Assembly: GCA_004297625.1 (NCBI GenBank)
Contig: SCTY01000059.1
Coordinates: 110,298-174,297 of the forward strand
Length of the DNA: 64,000 bases
DNA from: Betaproteobacteria bacterium
GTDB taxonomy: Bacteria > Pseudomonadota > Gammaproteobacteria > Burkholderiales > SG8-39
Reading direction: 5' to 3'
The notes under the pieces are model-generated. The model had not been told where the DNA came from, searched no databases, and worked only from the letters and a program-made list of their open reading frames with translations. The translations under genes and the position numbers were made by a program. Numbering within the stretch: position 1 is the first letter of the stretch; the number at the start of each line of letters is the position of its first letter. Shown in pieces: positions 26,633-35,546 of this stretch.

Positions 26633-27100
26633 TTACTTGTCCAGCGGTTTCACGCCGTAGCGTTCCAGCCAGATGCGGCGTACGTCTTCTTCCTTGACGC
26701 CCTTGTTAAACACGTAGGCGGGAGACCTCACCGGCAACGCCTGCTCGACGGCGATCCGGACCACCGCATTGACCGGATACTGCCGCCCCTCCCGCTCCCA
26801 CAGCTCGTTCGCGACCCGGTCGAACACTTCGCCTTCGAGGTGCACGTCGCAGCGGCCCTTGAAGCGATACCCGCGCCGCAGGAAAGGGTCGACCAAGTTC
26901 ACTTCGACGTGCGGGTTGTGACGCAGGTTGCGCATCGTCGCCGGCGACATGATGTCCGCGAAGGCGAGGTGGTCGTCATCGAGCACCTTCAGCGATCCCT
27001 TGGGGGACAGGTTCGGCTTGCCGTCGGGCGTCACCGTAGCCACGTAGCACAGCCGGAGGCCCGCCACCATGCGTTGCATTTCCGCGGTCAGGATGCCCAC
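26633..27100 (-). CDS. Pyridoxamine 5'-phosphate oxidase family (split-barrel flavin) protein
   Basis: 155 residues. The PNPOx-like split barrel is indicated by LRLCYVATVTPDGKPNLSPKGSLKVLDDDHLAFADI and MRNLRHNPHVEVNLVDPFLRRGYRFKG. It probably binds FMN, F420 or heme; a true PNP oxidase would be longer. It starts with GTG. It lies between the cupin and the truncated ligase genes in the operon divergent from a MocR/PdxR-type regulator, which makes a vitamin B6-linked signal an attractive but unproven idea. Confidence 0.88.
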   Translation of the reverse strand: MGILTAEMQRMVAGLRLCYVATVTPDGKPNLSPKGSLKVLDDDHLAFADIMSPATMRNLRHNPHVEVNLVDPFLRRGYRFKGRCDVHLEGEVFDRVANELWEREGRQYPVNAVVRIAVEQALPVRSPAYVFNKGVKEEDVRRIWLERYGVKPLDK

Positions 27101-27112
27101 GCCGCGCCCCGC

Positions 27113-27754
27113 TCAGATGTCGAGCTTGAAGCTGCCTGCGGTATCCCGGTGAGGCACGAATTTCTTGTTCACCTGCTTGATGTTGTCGCGCCCGCGCGGC
27201 TCCTCGAACAGCAGGTTGCGCTGCGCGGCAAGCAGCGGGAAATCCTGGACCGTGAGGATGATCGCCTGCTCGTCGCCGTCGTTGACGTGCTGGTGATACA
27301 CCCAGGCGGGACAAAGGAACGTGTCGCCCTTTTCCCACTCGATCTTCGTCGGCTCGGGGTCGTCCTCGTCCTGCATGACGTCGAAGCCCTTGCCCTGCAG
27401 GATGTGGTAGATGGCAAACGAGGTGTGACGGTGCGGCTTGAGCCCCTCGCCCGGGTTCAGGATCGTCATGCCGATCAGCGCGCCGGGGGCCGTGCCCATC
27501 ATTTCCTCGGTGTCGTTGTGCACGAGGATGATGAACCGGCGGTCCGCGCCGGGAATCGGGTCGCTCGCGATCTGCTTCAGCTTGGCCAGACAATCCTTCC
27601 AGTTCCAGCGCGCCGGGCGGATCTTGGTCCGCACCGCCTTCGGGTACCACTCGTCGTCGGGCAGCAGGCTGGTGCAGTCGAACTTCTCGCCCGCTTTGCG
27701 CACCCTTACTTTCTTGCCCTCCAGGATGCTGTCTACGTCCTTGATCAGCGCCAC
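27113..27754 (-). CDS. Cupin-domain protein (gentisate dioxygenase-like)
   Basis: 213 residues from GTG 27754, chosen because GGGAGGAGG lies just upstream; longer reading to 27814 adds non-family residues. The cupin metal motif is PHRHTSFAIYHILQGKGF, and motif 2 is GDTFLCPAWVYHQHVND. The sequence recalls the single-cupin relatives of gentisate 1,2-dioxygenase. A metal (Fe or Mn) ring-cleavage or isomerase role is possible. First gene of the operon that includes the Liv-type importer. Confidence 0.86.
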   Translation of the reverse strand: MALIKDVDSILEGKKVRVRKAGEKFDCTSLLPDDEWYPKAVRTKIRPARWNWKDCLAKLKQIASDPIPGADRRFIILVHNDTEEMMGTAPGALIGMTILNPGEGLKPHRHTSFAIYHILQGKGFDVMQDEDDPEPTKIEWEKGDTFLCPAWVYHQHVNDGDEQAIILTVQDFPLLAAQRNLLFEEPRGRDNIKQVNKKFVPHRDTAGSFKLDI

Positions 27755-27815
27755 GTTTCCTCCTCCCAGTTCTTGCGTCCAGCCAGCGTAAGCGCCGGTA
27801 ATGGTATGCTGCAAG

Positions 27816-27847
27816 GGCCACTTTTTTTAAAGTTCATTGGACCACTT
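27816..27847. promoter_or_regulatory. Direct-repeat candidate MocR/PdxR operator
   Basis: Two direct copies of a GGnCCACTT-like word (27816-27823 and 27839-27847), 24 bp apart, lie in the divergent region between the cupin operon and the MocR gene. On the other strand they read AAGTGG(T/C)CC. Direct repeats with GTGG cores are known for PdxR/MocR regulators in other bacteria, so this is a good candidate site. The repeat is seen directly; binding is inference. Confidence 0.55.
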
Positions 27848-27864
27848 CGCATGGCGCCTGCTCG

Positions 27865-29301
27865 ATGGAGCTCACGCTAAGCCTGGAAGGCGGCGGTCCG
27901 CTCGGACCTCGCCTGTACTCGGAGCTGCGCAAAGCGATCCTCGAGGGCCGCCTGCAGGCCGGCGACAAGCTGCCTTCCACGCGCGAGCTCGCATGGCGCC
28001 TGAAAATCGCGCGCAACACGGTAAGCGACGCCTACGAACGCCTGGCGGCGGAGGGCTATCTCGGCGCCCGGCAGGGATCCGGGACGTTCGTCCACGACCA
28101 CGGCACGGGGGCTGCGTTGGACGATCTCCGCGGCCGGGCGCAGCTCGAGCCCGGGTTCAGCCCGTGGGCCTGCGAACTCGGCGCCGTGCAACCCATCGTT
28201 CCGATCCGCGACCTGCCGCTCGATTTCAGGCCAGGACTGCCCGATCTCGCGAATTTCCCGATCGACGTATGGCGACGTCTCGCTGCGCGCACGCTCGGCC
28301 GCCTTTCTCCGCGCCTCGCGCTCTACGGCGATCCTCAAGGCCTGAGCGAGCTGCGTCACGAGGTGGCACGCTACCTGTCGCATTCGCGCGCGGTGATCTG
28401 CTCTTCGGACGACGTGGTCATCACCAGCGGCTCACAGCAGGCGCTCGACCTCGTCGGCCGGATGCTCATCACCCCGGGAACGCGCGTCGTCGTCGAGGAT
28501 CCCGGCTACCCGATGGCGAAGCTGGCTTTCGCCGCGATGGGAGCCGAGCTCGCCCCCGTGCCCGTGGACGAGGAAGGCCTGCGCGTCGAGCTCGTTCCCG
28601 CGGACGCTGGAATGGTCTACGTGACGCCGTCGCACCAGTTCCCGCTCGGCGTGCCGCTGTCGCTCGAGCGGCGAAAGCGCCTGCTGGAGTGGGCGGCGCG
28701 GCGCAACGCCGTCGTGATCGAGGACGACTACGACAGCGAATTCCGCTTCGGCGGACGGCCGCTGGAGTGCCTGCAGGCGCTGGACCGCGCGGGGTCCGTG
28801 ATTTACCTCGGCACGTTCTCGAAGGTGCTGTTCCCCGGACTGCGCCTGGGCTACATGGTGGTGCCGCGGCGCATGCGCGAGCGCTTCGTCGCCGCGAAAT
28901 GGCTCACCGACCGGCATACCCCGGCGCTGGAGCAATCGATTATGGCGGCGTTCATCGCCGAAGGCCATTTCCCGCGCTATCTGCGTCGCATGCAGCGCAT
29001 CTACGGCGAGCGGCAGAAAGCGCTCGCCAATGCCCTGCGGCGAAGATTCGGCGACGTCCTGCAGCTGCTTCCCTCGCACGCCGGCCTGCACCTCAGCGCC
29101 TGGCTTCCGCACGGCTTCGATGCGGAAGAGCTGATTTCCCGCGCCTACGAAGCGGGCGTCGGCGTCTATTCGGTCGCCCCCTTTTTTGCCGGCGGCGGAC
29201 GGCCCGGGCTGCTGTTCGGCTACGGCGCCTGTGCGCTGCTCGACATCGAGGAAGGCGTGCGGCGGCTGAGCGGCATCTTCGACTCGATGCGGCACTCCTA
29301 G
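27865..29301 (+). CDS. MocR/PdxR family regulator (GntR wHTH fused to aminotransferase domain)
   Basis: 478 residues. The GntR winged helix (about 12-78: GDKLPSTRELAWRLKIARNTVSDAYERL, then GSGTFV) is followed by a fold-type I aminotransferase domain. PLP-binding features are present: EDDYDSEF (286-292) and Schiff-base K319 in YLGTFSKVLFPGLRLGY. MocR proteins use PLP or PLP-amino acid adducts as effectors. It is divergent from the cupin/PNPOx/Liv operon and probably controls it. The stop shares CTAG with the convergent hydrolase gene. Confidence 0.93.
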   Translation: MELTLSLEGGGPLGPRLYSELRKAILEGRLQAGDKLPSTRELAWRLKIARNTVSDAYERLAAEGYLGARQGSGTFVHDHGTGAALDDLRGRAQLEPGFSPWACELGAVQPIVPIRDLPLDFRPGLPDLANFPIDVWRRLAARTLGRLSPRLALYGDPQGLSELRHEVARYLSHSRAVICSSDDVVITSGSQQALDLVGRMLITPGTRVVVEDPGYPMAKLAFAAMGAELAPVPVDEEGLRVELVPADAGMVYVTPSHQFPLGVPLSLERRKRLLEWAARRNAVVIEDDYDSEFRFGGRPLECLQALDRAGSVIYLGTFSKVLFPGLRLGYMVVPRRMRERFVAAKWLTDRHTPALEQSIMAAFIAEGHFPRYLRRMQRIYGERQKALANALRRRFGDVLQLLPSHAGLHLSAWLPHGFDAEELISRAYEAGVGVYSVAPFFAGGGRPGLLFGYGACALLDIEEGVRRLSGIFDSMRHS

Positions 29302-30455
29302 AGGGCGCGCTCCTCCATCCAGGTCACGCAGCGTTCTACCGCCTGCTCGAGAAGCTCGGGCTGGCCCTGGTAGTAGTGCGTCGCCCCCTTGATCACGTGG
29401 AACGTCTTGTCGCGGCTGCCGGCCGCGTCATGGATGATGCGGGCGTGCGGCTGCGGCACGGCGTCATCGGCCGAGTTCTCGATGGCGAGCAGCGGCACGC
29501 TGATCGAGGCCGCGCAGCGCGGCCCGTCGGCGTTCGAGTCGTCGACCGACCACTGCGAAAGCCAGGCGCGCAGCGTGGAGAAGCGCCCGATGCCCACCGG
29601 GCCGGTATTCGCGCTCTCGGGCTTGCCGAGGTAGCACCACCGGGGCTTGCGGTCGTTCGGGTCGACCGCCGGATCCATGAAGCGCAGATCCGCCATGGTG
29701 CGGTAGGTAACGAAGCCTCGTTCGAGCTCATCGCTTCCCTGCTTTTTCAGTTTCTCCAATGTTTGCTTCACCCAGGCGGTCTTGCGGCGCATGCGGGCGA
29801 GTTGCGCGGCACGGAAGCGCTCGATGAACGGCTTGGAATAAGGCGGCTGGTTCGGGCACTTCGGGTTGTAGATGTCGAGCTCCAAATCGCGCCGGTCGGG
29901 ATCGTTCTCGTCGATGACCGAGGGATCGATCCACTCGGCGAGCATCCGCGCGCGCGACAGGTGTGCCGCCTGGAAGATCATCGCGTCGGCAGGAACGAGA
30001 TTCTCAAGACTTACTTCTTCGCCTGACGGGGTCCGCGAAATCGTCGGCTTCTCGGCCTGGGACTGATAGAAAAGCGCGAGCGAGCCGCCGCCCGACCAGC
30101 CGCAGAGCGCGACTTTCTCGTAGCCCCAGTGGTCCTTCGCATGGCGCACGTAGGCGCCGAGATCGAGCGCCACCTTCTCCATGATGAGCGGCGTGTCGTT
30201 CTTCGCGAACCGCGATCCCGCGCAAAGGACGTGCACCCCCGCGCGCGCGAGCGCCTGCGGCATCGGCAGAAGCTGCAGCGTGGTCGAGGGATGCATGAAG
30301 ACGGCCAGCGTCTTCGCCGGCCGCCCCTTCGGCACGAAGCGCAGGCCCTCGCAGTTCACCATTCCCTGCGAGCCGGCGAAGCCATAGACCTCGGTGAACT
30401 GCGACGCTTCGCTGTACTGCAGATGCACCCACTCGGGTGCAATCTCGAAGTTCAA
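29298..30455 (-). CDS. Alpha/beta hydrolase family protein
   Basis: 385 residues from a TTG start (30455-30453) that overlaps the VOC stop (TTGA). The nucleophile elbow is GWSGG (S121), the acid lies in the SVPLLAIENSADDAVP strand, and His in the KGATHYYQGQ segment near the C-terminus. The large insert between core halves (residues ~155-300) suggests a lid. The activity could be ester, thioester or C-C bond hydrolysis. It is coupled with the upstream VOC gene, a pairing often seen in ring-cleavage routes. Confidence 0.87.
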   Translation of the reverse strand: MNFEIAPEWVHLQYSEASQFTEVYGFAGSQGMVNCEGLRFVPKGRPAKTLAVFMHPSTTLQLLPMPQALARAGVHVLCAGSRFAKNDTPLIMEKVALDLGAYVRHAKDHWGYEKVALCGWSGGGSLALFYQSQAEKPTISRTPSGEEVSLENLVPADAMIFQAAHLSRARMLAEWIDPSVIDENDPDRRDLELDIYNPKCPNQPPYSKPFIERFRAAQLARMRRKTAWVKQTLEKLKKQGSDELERGFVTYRTMADLRFMDPAVDPNDRKPRWCYLGKPESANTGPVGIGRFSTLRAWLSQWSVDDSNADGPRCAASISVPLLAIENSADDAVPQPHARIIHDAAGSRDKTFHVIKGATHYYQGQPELLEQAVERCVTWMEERAL

Positions 30456-31003
30456 GGTTTTTCTGAACGTTTTGCCACGGTTTTTTGGTGCACCCAGTCG
30501 GCGTGGTGCGGCGCCTTCTTCGTGCGCGTCCACTCCTCCAGCATCGCCTCGCTCACCCCGGCGAGCTTGCGCTTCATCTCGGGCGTCATGGTGTCGACCG
30601 CGAGCTCCAGGCGGTGGCCGTTCGGGTCGAAGAAGTAGATCGACTTGCAGATGCCATGGTCGACCGGCCCGAGCACCTCGACACCGTGCGACTCGATGCG
30701 CGCCTTGTTGCGCATCAGCGTGGCTTCGTCCGGCACGCGCAGCGCGAGGTGCTGCACCCAAAGCGGCGTATTTTCATCGCGCCCCATGGCAGGCGACTCG
30801 GGCAGCTCGAAGAACGCGACGTAGCTGCCGTCGTCCATGCGGAAGAAGATGTGCATGTACGGATGCTGCTCGCCGGTGCTCGGCACCCGGTCCTCGGACA
30901 CCGCCATCGCGTACTCCAGGCCGAGCACCCTGGTGTAGAAGTCGGCGGTCTGTTTCGCATCCTTGCAGCGGTACGCGACGTGGTGGAGCGACTTGATGTC
31001 CAT
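30452..31003 (-). CDS. VOC (glyoxalase/extradiol dioxygenase) superfamily protein
   Basis: 183 residues from ATG 31003, backed by GGAGGAG; a start at 31051 is less likely. VOC features are SLHHVAYRCKDAKQTADFYTRVLGLE, VQHLALRV and FFDPNGHRLELAV. Possible metal ligands are the His of LHHVAY, the His of VQHLAL and Glu of RLEL. It is divergent from the isochorismatase-like gene with a 46-bp shared upstream region. Confidence 0.9.
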   Translation of the reverse strand: MDIKSLHHVAYRCKDAKQTADFYTRVLGLEYAMAVSEDRVPSTGEQHPYMHIFFRMDDGSYVAFFELPESPAMGRDENTPLWVQHLALRVPDEATLMRNKARIESHGVEVLGPVDHGICKSIYFFDPNGHRLELAVDTMTPEMKRKLAGVSEAMLEEWTRTKKAPHHADWVHQKTVAKRSEKP

Positions 31004-31049
31004 TTGCGCCTTCTCCTCCGATTCGGAGCCGCGTATTCTAACCACCCTC

Positions 31050-31730
31050 ATGCACCCGGCCGAGCTTCCTGCCGAGATCGTCGAGCGCCTGCGCCGCCGG
31101 CGCGGCAGGCTGCATCTCTTCGATAGGCTTCAGGGAGCGCAGAGCGCTCTGGTGGTGATCGACATGCAGCACAGCTTCGTCGCCTCCGGGGCGCCGTCCG
31201 CGGTCGCGACCGCCCGGGAGATCGTGCCGAACGTCAACCGGCTCGCCGCGGCGCTGCGCGCCGCCGGCGGCACCGTCGCCTGGGTGCAGGCCACCTATAC
31301 CCGCAGCGGCCCGGGGTACTGGCCGCTGTTCTTCGACCACATGGTGAGCCGCGACCTTTCGGCGGAAATTCTCGAGGGGCTGACCGAGGGCTCGCCCGGC
31401 CACGCGCTGTGGCACGAGCTCGATGTTCAGCCCGCGGACCTGCGCGTGCGCAAGAACCGCTACAGCGCCTTTTTCCCGGGCGCGTGCGATCTGCCGGAGC
31501 TGCTGCGCAACCGCTCCATCGACACGGTGCTCATCGCCGGCACCATGACCAACGTGTGCTGCGAGGCCTCTGCGCGCGATGCCATGATGGATGGCTTCAA
31601 GACGGTGGTCGTCTCGGACGCGAACGCGGCGCGCTCGGACGCCGAGCACACCGCTTCGCTCGCCACCCTCCTGCAGTTCTTCGGCGACGTGCGCAGCACC
31701 GACGAAGTCGTGGAGCTGCTGCGCAAATGA
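31050..31730 (+). CDS. Isochorismatase family cysteine hydrolase
   Basis: 226 residues. The Asp-Lys-Cys triad is visible: D38 in LVVIDMQHSF, K135 in VRKNRYSAF and C170 in TMTNVCCEASARDA. The family includes nicotinamidase, N-carbamoylsarcosine amidase and other amide hydrolases. Its stop overlaps the next ATG (ATGA), so it heads a seven-gene, tightly coupled operon with an amidohydrolase and a Liv importer. This suggests uptake and hydrolysis of an amide-containing compound. Confidence 0.92.
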   Translation: MHPAELPAEIVERLRRRRGRLHLFDRLQGAQSALVVIDMQHSFVASGAPSAVATAREIVPNVNRLAAALRAAGGTVAWVQATYTRSGPGYWPLFFDHMVSRDLSAEILEGLTEGSPGHALWHELDVQPADLRVRKNRYSAFFPGACDLPELLRNRSIDTVLIAGTMTNVCCEASARDAMMDGFKTVVVSDANAARSDAEHTASLATLLQFFGDVRSTDEVVELLRK

Positions 31731-32590
31731 AGCATTCGATCCCGGCGATCGACTGCGTGGTCAACCCGATCACGCCGGAGATCATGCAGCTGCGGCCCAA
31801 GTGGTCGCGGGAATTCTTGACGAAGAAGATCGGCCGCGATTCGTCGCTTTTGCAGGGCGTGCCGGAGGAAAAGATGCTCGCGATGATGGACGAGGCGGGC
31901 ATCGAGCGCGCTTTCCTCATCGCGACGAAGACCGGCCGCCTCGGCCTGCCCGGCAGCTGGCACCTGCCGTACGAGGTGGTGCGGAAAATGCTGGAGCGCC
32001 ATCCCGGGAAGTTCTACGGCCTCGCCGGGCTCGACCCGACCGAGGGCATGGCCGGCGTGCGGGCGCTCGAGCGCGCGGTGCGCGAGCAGGGCTTCATCGG
32101 CGCGCACATGTACCCGCACTGGTTCGAGCTTGCCCCGGACCATGCGCGCTGGTATCCCTTTTACGCAAAATGCGTCGAGCTCGATGTCCCGGTCCAGATG
32201 CAGGTCGGCCAGTCGCTCATCTACACGCCCGAGCAGCGGCTGCGCAGCGTCGGCAGGCCGATCACGCTCGATGCGGTGGCCTGCGACTTCCCGGAGCTGA
32301 AGCTCGTCGGCATCCACGTCGGCATCCCCTGGACCGACGAAATGATCGCCATGGCGTGGAAGCACCCGAACGTGTACATCGGCTGCGACGCCCACAGCCC
32401 GCGCTACTGGCCCGCGGCCTTCGTGCAGTACCTCAACACTTACGGACAGGACAAGGTAGTGTTCGGCACGGATTATCCGGTCCTCGATTTCGCCCGCACA
32501 CGGGAAGAGATCGAAGCGCTCGGGTTGCGCGAGGAGGCGAAGCGCAAGCTGCTTCGGGACAACGCATTGCGAATCTACAAATTGATGTAA
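31727..32590 (+). CDS. Amidohydrolase family protein (amidohydrolase_2 type)
   Basis: 287 residues. The TIM-barrel amidohydrolase_2 pattern is seen in GKFYGLAGLDPTEGMAGVRALERAV, GFIGAHMYPHW, LVGIHVGIPWTDEMI and VVFGTDYPVLD. The N-terminal HxH of metal-dependent members is not obvious (IDCVVNP), as in many decarboxylase-like relatives. It could be a hydrolase or a metal-dependent decarboxylase. Second gene of the operon. Confidence 0.9.
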   Translation: MKHSIPAIDCVVNPITPEIMQLRPKWSREFLTKKIGRDSSLLQGVPEEKMLAMMDEAGIERAFLIATKTGRLGLPGSWHLPYEVVRKMLERHPGKFYGLAGLDPTEGMAGVRALERAVREQGFIGAHMYPHWFELAPDHARWYPFYAKCVELDVPVQMQVGQSLIYTPEQRLRSVGRPITLDAVACDFPELKLVGIHVGIPWTDEMIAMAWKHPNVYIGCDAHSPRYWPAAFVQYLNTYGQDKVVFGTDYPVLDFARTREEIEALGLREEAKRKLLRDNALRIYKLM

Positions 32591-32601
32591 GAAAGGACCA
32601 T

Positions 32602-33741
32602 ATGGCTCGCTTCTTCGGGGTTTTTCTTCTTCTGGTGGCCTGCGGCGCAGCAGCTCAGGAAAAGCTCGCAATCGGCATCGTGACCTCGCTCTCCGGCCCG
32701 ATGGCCGCGCCGGGAAAATTCCAGATGAACGGCTTCCGGCTCGCCGAGGAGGAGATCAACTCGGCAGGCGGGTTCAGCGTAGGCGGCAAGAAGTACCTGG
32801 TCGAGCTCAAGGTGTACGACACGCGCGCCAACCCGGCCGAGGGCGCCTCGGCGATGCAGCGCCTCGCCACGGTGGACAAGGTGCCGGTCGTGCTCGGTGA
32901 GCTGCACAGCGGCGTGGCCGCCGCCGAAGCGCCGGTCGCGCAGGACTACAGCATCCCGCTGGTTCTCACCATTCCGACCGGGCCCAACCTCACCGAGCAA
33001 GGGAACCGCTTTCTTTTCCGCGTCAACGCGAACAACGACCAGCTCACGCAGGCGCTCGCCGAGTTCATCGCCGGGCAGGCCTGGACGCCGCTCGCCTTCA
33101 TCGCGTGGAACAACGACGCGGGCCGCGGCGGCGTGAACGGCATGAAGAAGCTGCTCGGCGAAGCGAGGATCGGCTACGTCGGCTACTTCAACGTGGGCGA
33201 GGTGGATTTCTCGAGCCACGTATCGAACATCCGGGCGGGCAACGCGCGCGCGGTCATGCTGCTCATGGACGAGGAGCCCGGGAGCCTGGCGATCAAGCAG
33301 ATCCGCGACGCCGGCCTCAAGACCCAGCTCGTCGGCACGCTGGCGATGGGCTCCGACCGCTTCCTGAAGCGCCTCGACGCGCAGCGCCTCGAGGGCATGG
33401 TGCAGTACAACGCTTTCCCGCCCAACGCCAAGGTGCCTGGCATCCGCGTCTTCAGCGAGCGCTATCGCAAGAAATACGGCGAGGAAGCGCACGGCTTCGC
33501 CGCGCAGTCGTACGATGGCCTGAAGCTGACCGTGGCCGCGCTGCAGAAGGCGGGCAAGATCGACGGCCGCGCATTGCGCGACGCGCTCGCCGCCATCGAG
33601 TACGACGGCGTCATCGGCCACATCAAGTTCGACGCTAAAGGCCAGGCGCATCCGCCGGTGTACGTCACCCAGTGGTGCTCCGACGGCAAGCGCCGGATCC
33701 TCTACCCGGAGACTCTGAAGGCCGACTGCGGCGCCGGTTGA
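32602..33741 (+). CDS. livJ: ABC transporter substrate-binding protein (LivJ family)
   Basis: 379 residues with a short signal peptide (cleavage near AAA-QE, about residue 19). The type I binding fold is marked by KLAIGIVTSLSGPMAAPGKFQMNGFRLAEEEINSAGG and SYDGLKLTVAALQKAG. A GAAAGGA site lies just upstream. It supplies the second Liv-type importer of the window. The ligand is unknown; the upstream amide hydrolase and amidohydrolase suggest an N-containing or aromatic carboxylate. Confidence 0.93.
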   Translation: MARFFGVFLLLVACGAAAQEKLAIGIVTSLSGPMAAPGKFQMNGFRLAEEEINSAGGFSVGGKKYLVELKVYDTRANPAEGASAMQRLATVDKVPVVLGELHSGVAAAEAPVAQDYSIPLVLTIPTGPNLTEQGNRFLFRVNANNDQLTQALAEFIAGQAWTPLAFIAWNNDAGRGGVNGMKKLLGEARIGYVGYFNVGEVDFSSHVSNIRAGNARAVMLLMDEEPGSLAIKQIRDAGLKTQLVGTLAMGSDRFLKRLDAQRLEGMVQYNAFPPNAKVPGIRVFSERYRKKYGEEAHGFAAQSYDGLKLTVAALQKAGKIDGRALRDALAAIEYDGVIGHIKFDAKGQAHPPVYVTQWCSDGKRRILYPETLKADCGAG

Positions 33742-33747
33742 TCCGGC

Positions 33748-34623
33748 GTGCTGTCCGCGGTTCTCGAGCAGACCCTCAACGGCCTGATGGCCGGGTCCGT
33801 CTACGTGCTGGTGGCGCTCGGCATGGTGCTGATCTACGGCGTCATGCACGTGCTCAACTTCGCGCACGGCGTGCTCCTCATGGTGGGGGCGTACGTCTGC
33901 CACTTTTTCTTCGTGCGCCTCACGGGGAGCTATCCCCTGTCGATCCTGCTCAGCGCGGCGGTTCTCGCCCTGCTCGGCATCGCGCTCGAGCGCGCGGTAT
34001 TCCGCCCGCTGCAGGGGAATCTCCGCAATCAGGTCATCGCTTCGCTCGGCCTCATCCTCGTCTTCGAGAACCTTGTCATTGCGCTATGGGGGCCGAACGC
34101 GCTGCAGATGAAGGTTGCGGCAACGGCCGCGCTGGTGCCCTTGGGCGAGATGCGCTTTTCGGTGCAGCATCTTCTGGTCATCGCCGTGACGCTGGCAGTT
34201 GTCCTGGTCCTGTTTTCCTTCCTGAAATTCTCGAAATTCGGCACCGCGATCCGCGCCACCAGCCAGGACCGGATGGCGGCGATGGTGGTCGGCATCCCGG
34301 TCGAGCGCGTCGACTGGATCACCTTCGGGCTCGGAACCGCGCTCGCCGCGCTCGGCGGGGCGCTGATCGGGCCGCTTTTCATCGTGTTTCCGCAGATGGG
34401 CGATGCGCCCATGGTGAAGGGGCTTGCCGGGATCCTGCTCGGCGGCATGGGCAGCGTGCCGGGCGCGGTGATCGGCGGCTTCATCATCGGCATCGCTGAA
34501 TCGGTGTCGACCGTCTTTCTGCCGACCGACTATCGCGATTCGGTGGCCTTCATCGTCATGGTGCTCATCCTGCTCGTCTGGCCGCGCGGGATTTTCGGCG
34601 TAAGCGTTCGGGGCGAAGACTGA
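33748..34623 (+). CDS. livH: ABC transporter permease (LivH family)
   Basis: 291 residues, about 8 membrane segments. LivH motifs: YVLVALGMVLIYGVMHVLNFAHGVLLMVGAY, then ILLGGMGSVPGAVIGGF. It starts with GTG, 6 bp after the binding-protein stop. Its TGA overlaps the next ATG (TGATG). Confidence 0.94.
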   Translation: MLSAVLEQTLNGLMAGSVYVLVALGMVLIYGVMHVLNFAHGVLLMVGAYVCHFFFVRLTGSYPLSILLSAAVLALLGIALERAVFRPLQGNLRNQVIASLGLILVFENLVIALWGPNALQMKVAATAALVPLGEMRFSVQHLLVIAVTLAVVLVLFSFLKFSKFGTAIRATSQDRMAAMVVGIPVERVDWITFGLGTALAALGGALIGPLFIVFPQMGDAPMVKGLAGILLGGMGSVPGAVIGGFIIGIAESVSTVFLPTDYRDSVAFIVMVLILLVWPRGIFGVSVRGED

Positions 34624-35546
34624 TGGCCCGAATCGTCTTGGGCATCTTTCTCGTCCTTCTGTCGCTGATGCCGGCGATGGCGGAAAAGCAGCCTTATCTC
34701 CTACACGTCCTCATTCTCTGCTTCCTGTACGCGATTCCCGCGGTCGGGCTGAACCTGATGCTGGGCTATGCGGGCCTCGTGTCCCTCGGACACATGGCGT
34801 TCGCCGGCGTCGGCGCTTATACCGCTGCGGTTCTCATGGTGGACGGGCATTGGGACTTCTGGCTCGCCCTGCTCGCCGGCGTGCTCGCCGCCGGTGTCGC
34901 GGGGGCGGCAATCGGCGCCATATGCCTTCGCTTCCGCACGCATTTCTTCATGATCGTCACCCTCGCCTTCGGGTTGATGCTCTACTCGGTGATGAACAAC
35001 TGGGACGAGGTCACGCGCGGCGCGGCGGGATTTCCCGGCATTCCGCGCCCCGCCCCGCTCGGCGGCTTCAGCTTCGGGCCGCTGCCGAATTTCTACTACC
35101 TCGCGCTCGCGGCGGCGCTTGCCGCCTTCGCCGTCCAGTGGATCGTGGTGCGCTCGGACTTCGGCCGCGTGCTCGCCGCCTTGCGCCAGGACGAGCGCCT
35201 GGCGCAGGCGAAGGGAGTGAACACCATGCTCTACAAGGCCGCGGTCTTCGCGCTCGGCTCGGCCATCGCCGGGCTGGGCGGCGTGCTGCACGTGTCGTTC
35301 CTGCGGGTGGCCGCGCCTGCGACCTTCAACCTCGCGGAAAGCATCAATGCCGTGCTCATCGTGATCGTCGGCGGCGCCGGCTCGCTCGCCGGACCGGCGC
35401 TCGGCGCGCTGGTCTTCGTCGGCCTGCCCGAGTACCTGCGCGCCGCCGCGGAGTGGCGCCTCGTTGTTTTCGGGGTAATCCTGGTTCTCATCGTCCTTTT
35501 CGCTCCGCAGGGACTCGCCGGCTTCGTGAAGCGGGCGCGCGCATGA
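34623..35546 (+). CDS. livM: ABC transporter permease (LivM family)
   Basis: 307 residues with about 9 membrane segments. Signatures: GLNLMLGYAGLVSLGHMAFAGVGAYT and RSDFGRVLAALRQDERLAQAKGVN, with IVIVGGAGSLAGPALGA. The ATG overlaps the LivH stop, and the stop overlaps the LivG ATG. Confidence 0.94.
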   Translation: MARIVLGIFLVLLSLMPAMAEKQPYLLHVLILCFLYAIPAVGLNLMLGYAGLVSLGHMAFAGVGAYTAAVLMVDGHWDFWLALLAGVLAAGVAGAAIGAICLRFRTHFFMIVTLAFGLMLYSVMNNWDEVTRGAAGFPGIPRPAPLGGFSFGPLPNFYYLALAAALAAFAVQWIVVRSDFGRVLAALRQDERLAQAKGVNTMLYKAAVFALGSAIAGLGGVLHVSFLRVAAPATFNLAESINAVLIVIVGGAGSLAGPALGALVFVGLPEYLRAAAEWRLVVFGVILVLIVLFAPQGLAGFVKRARA

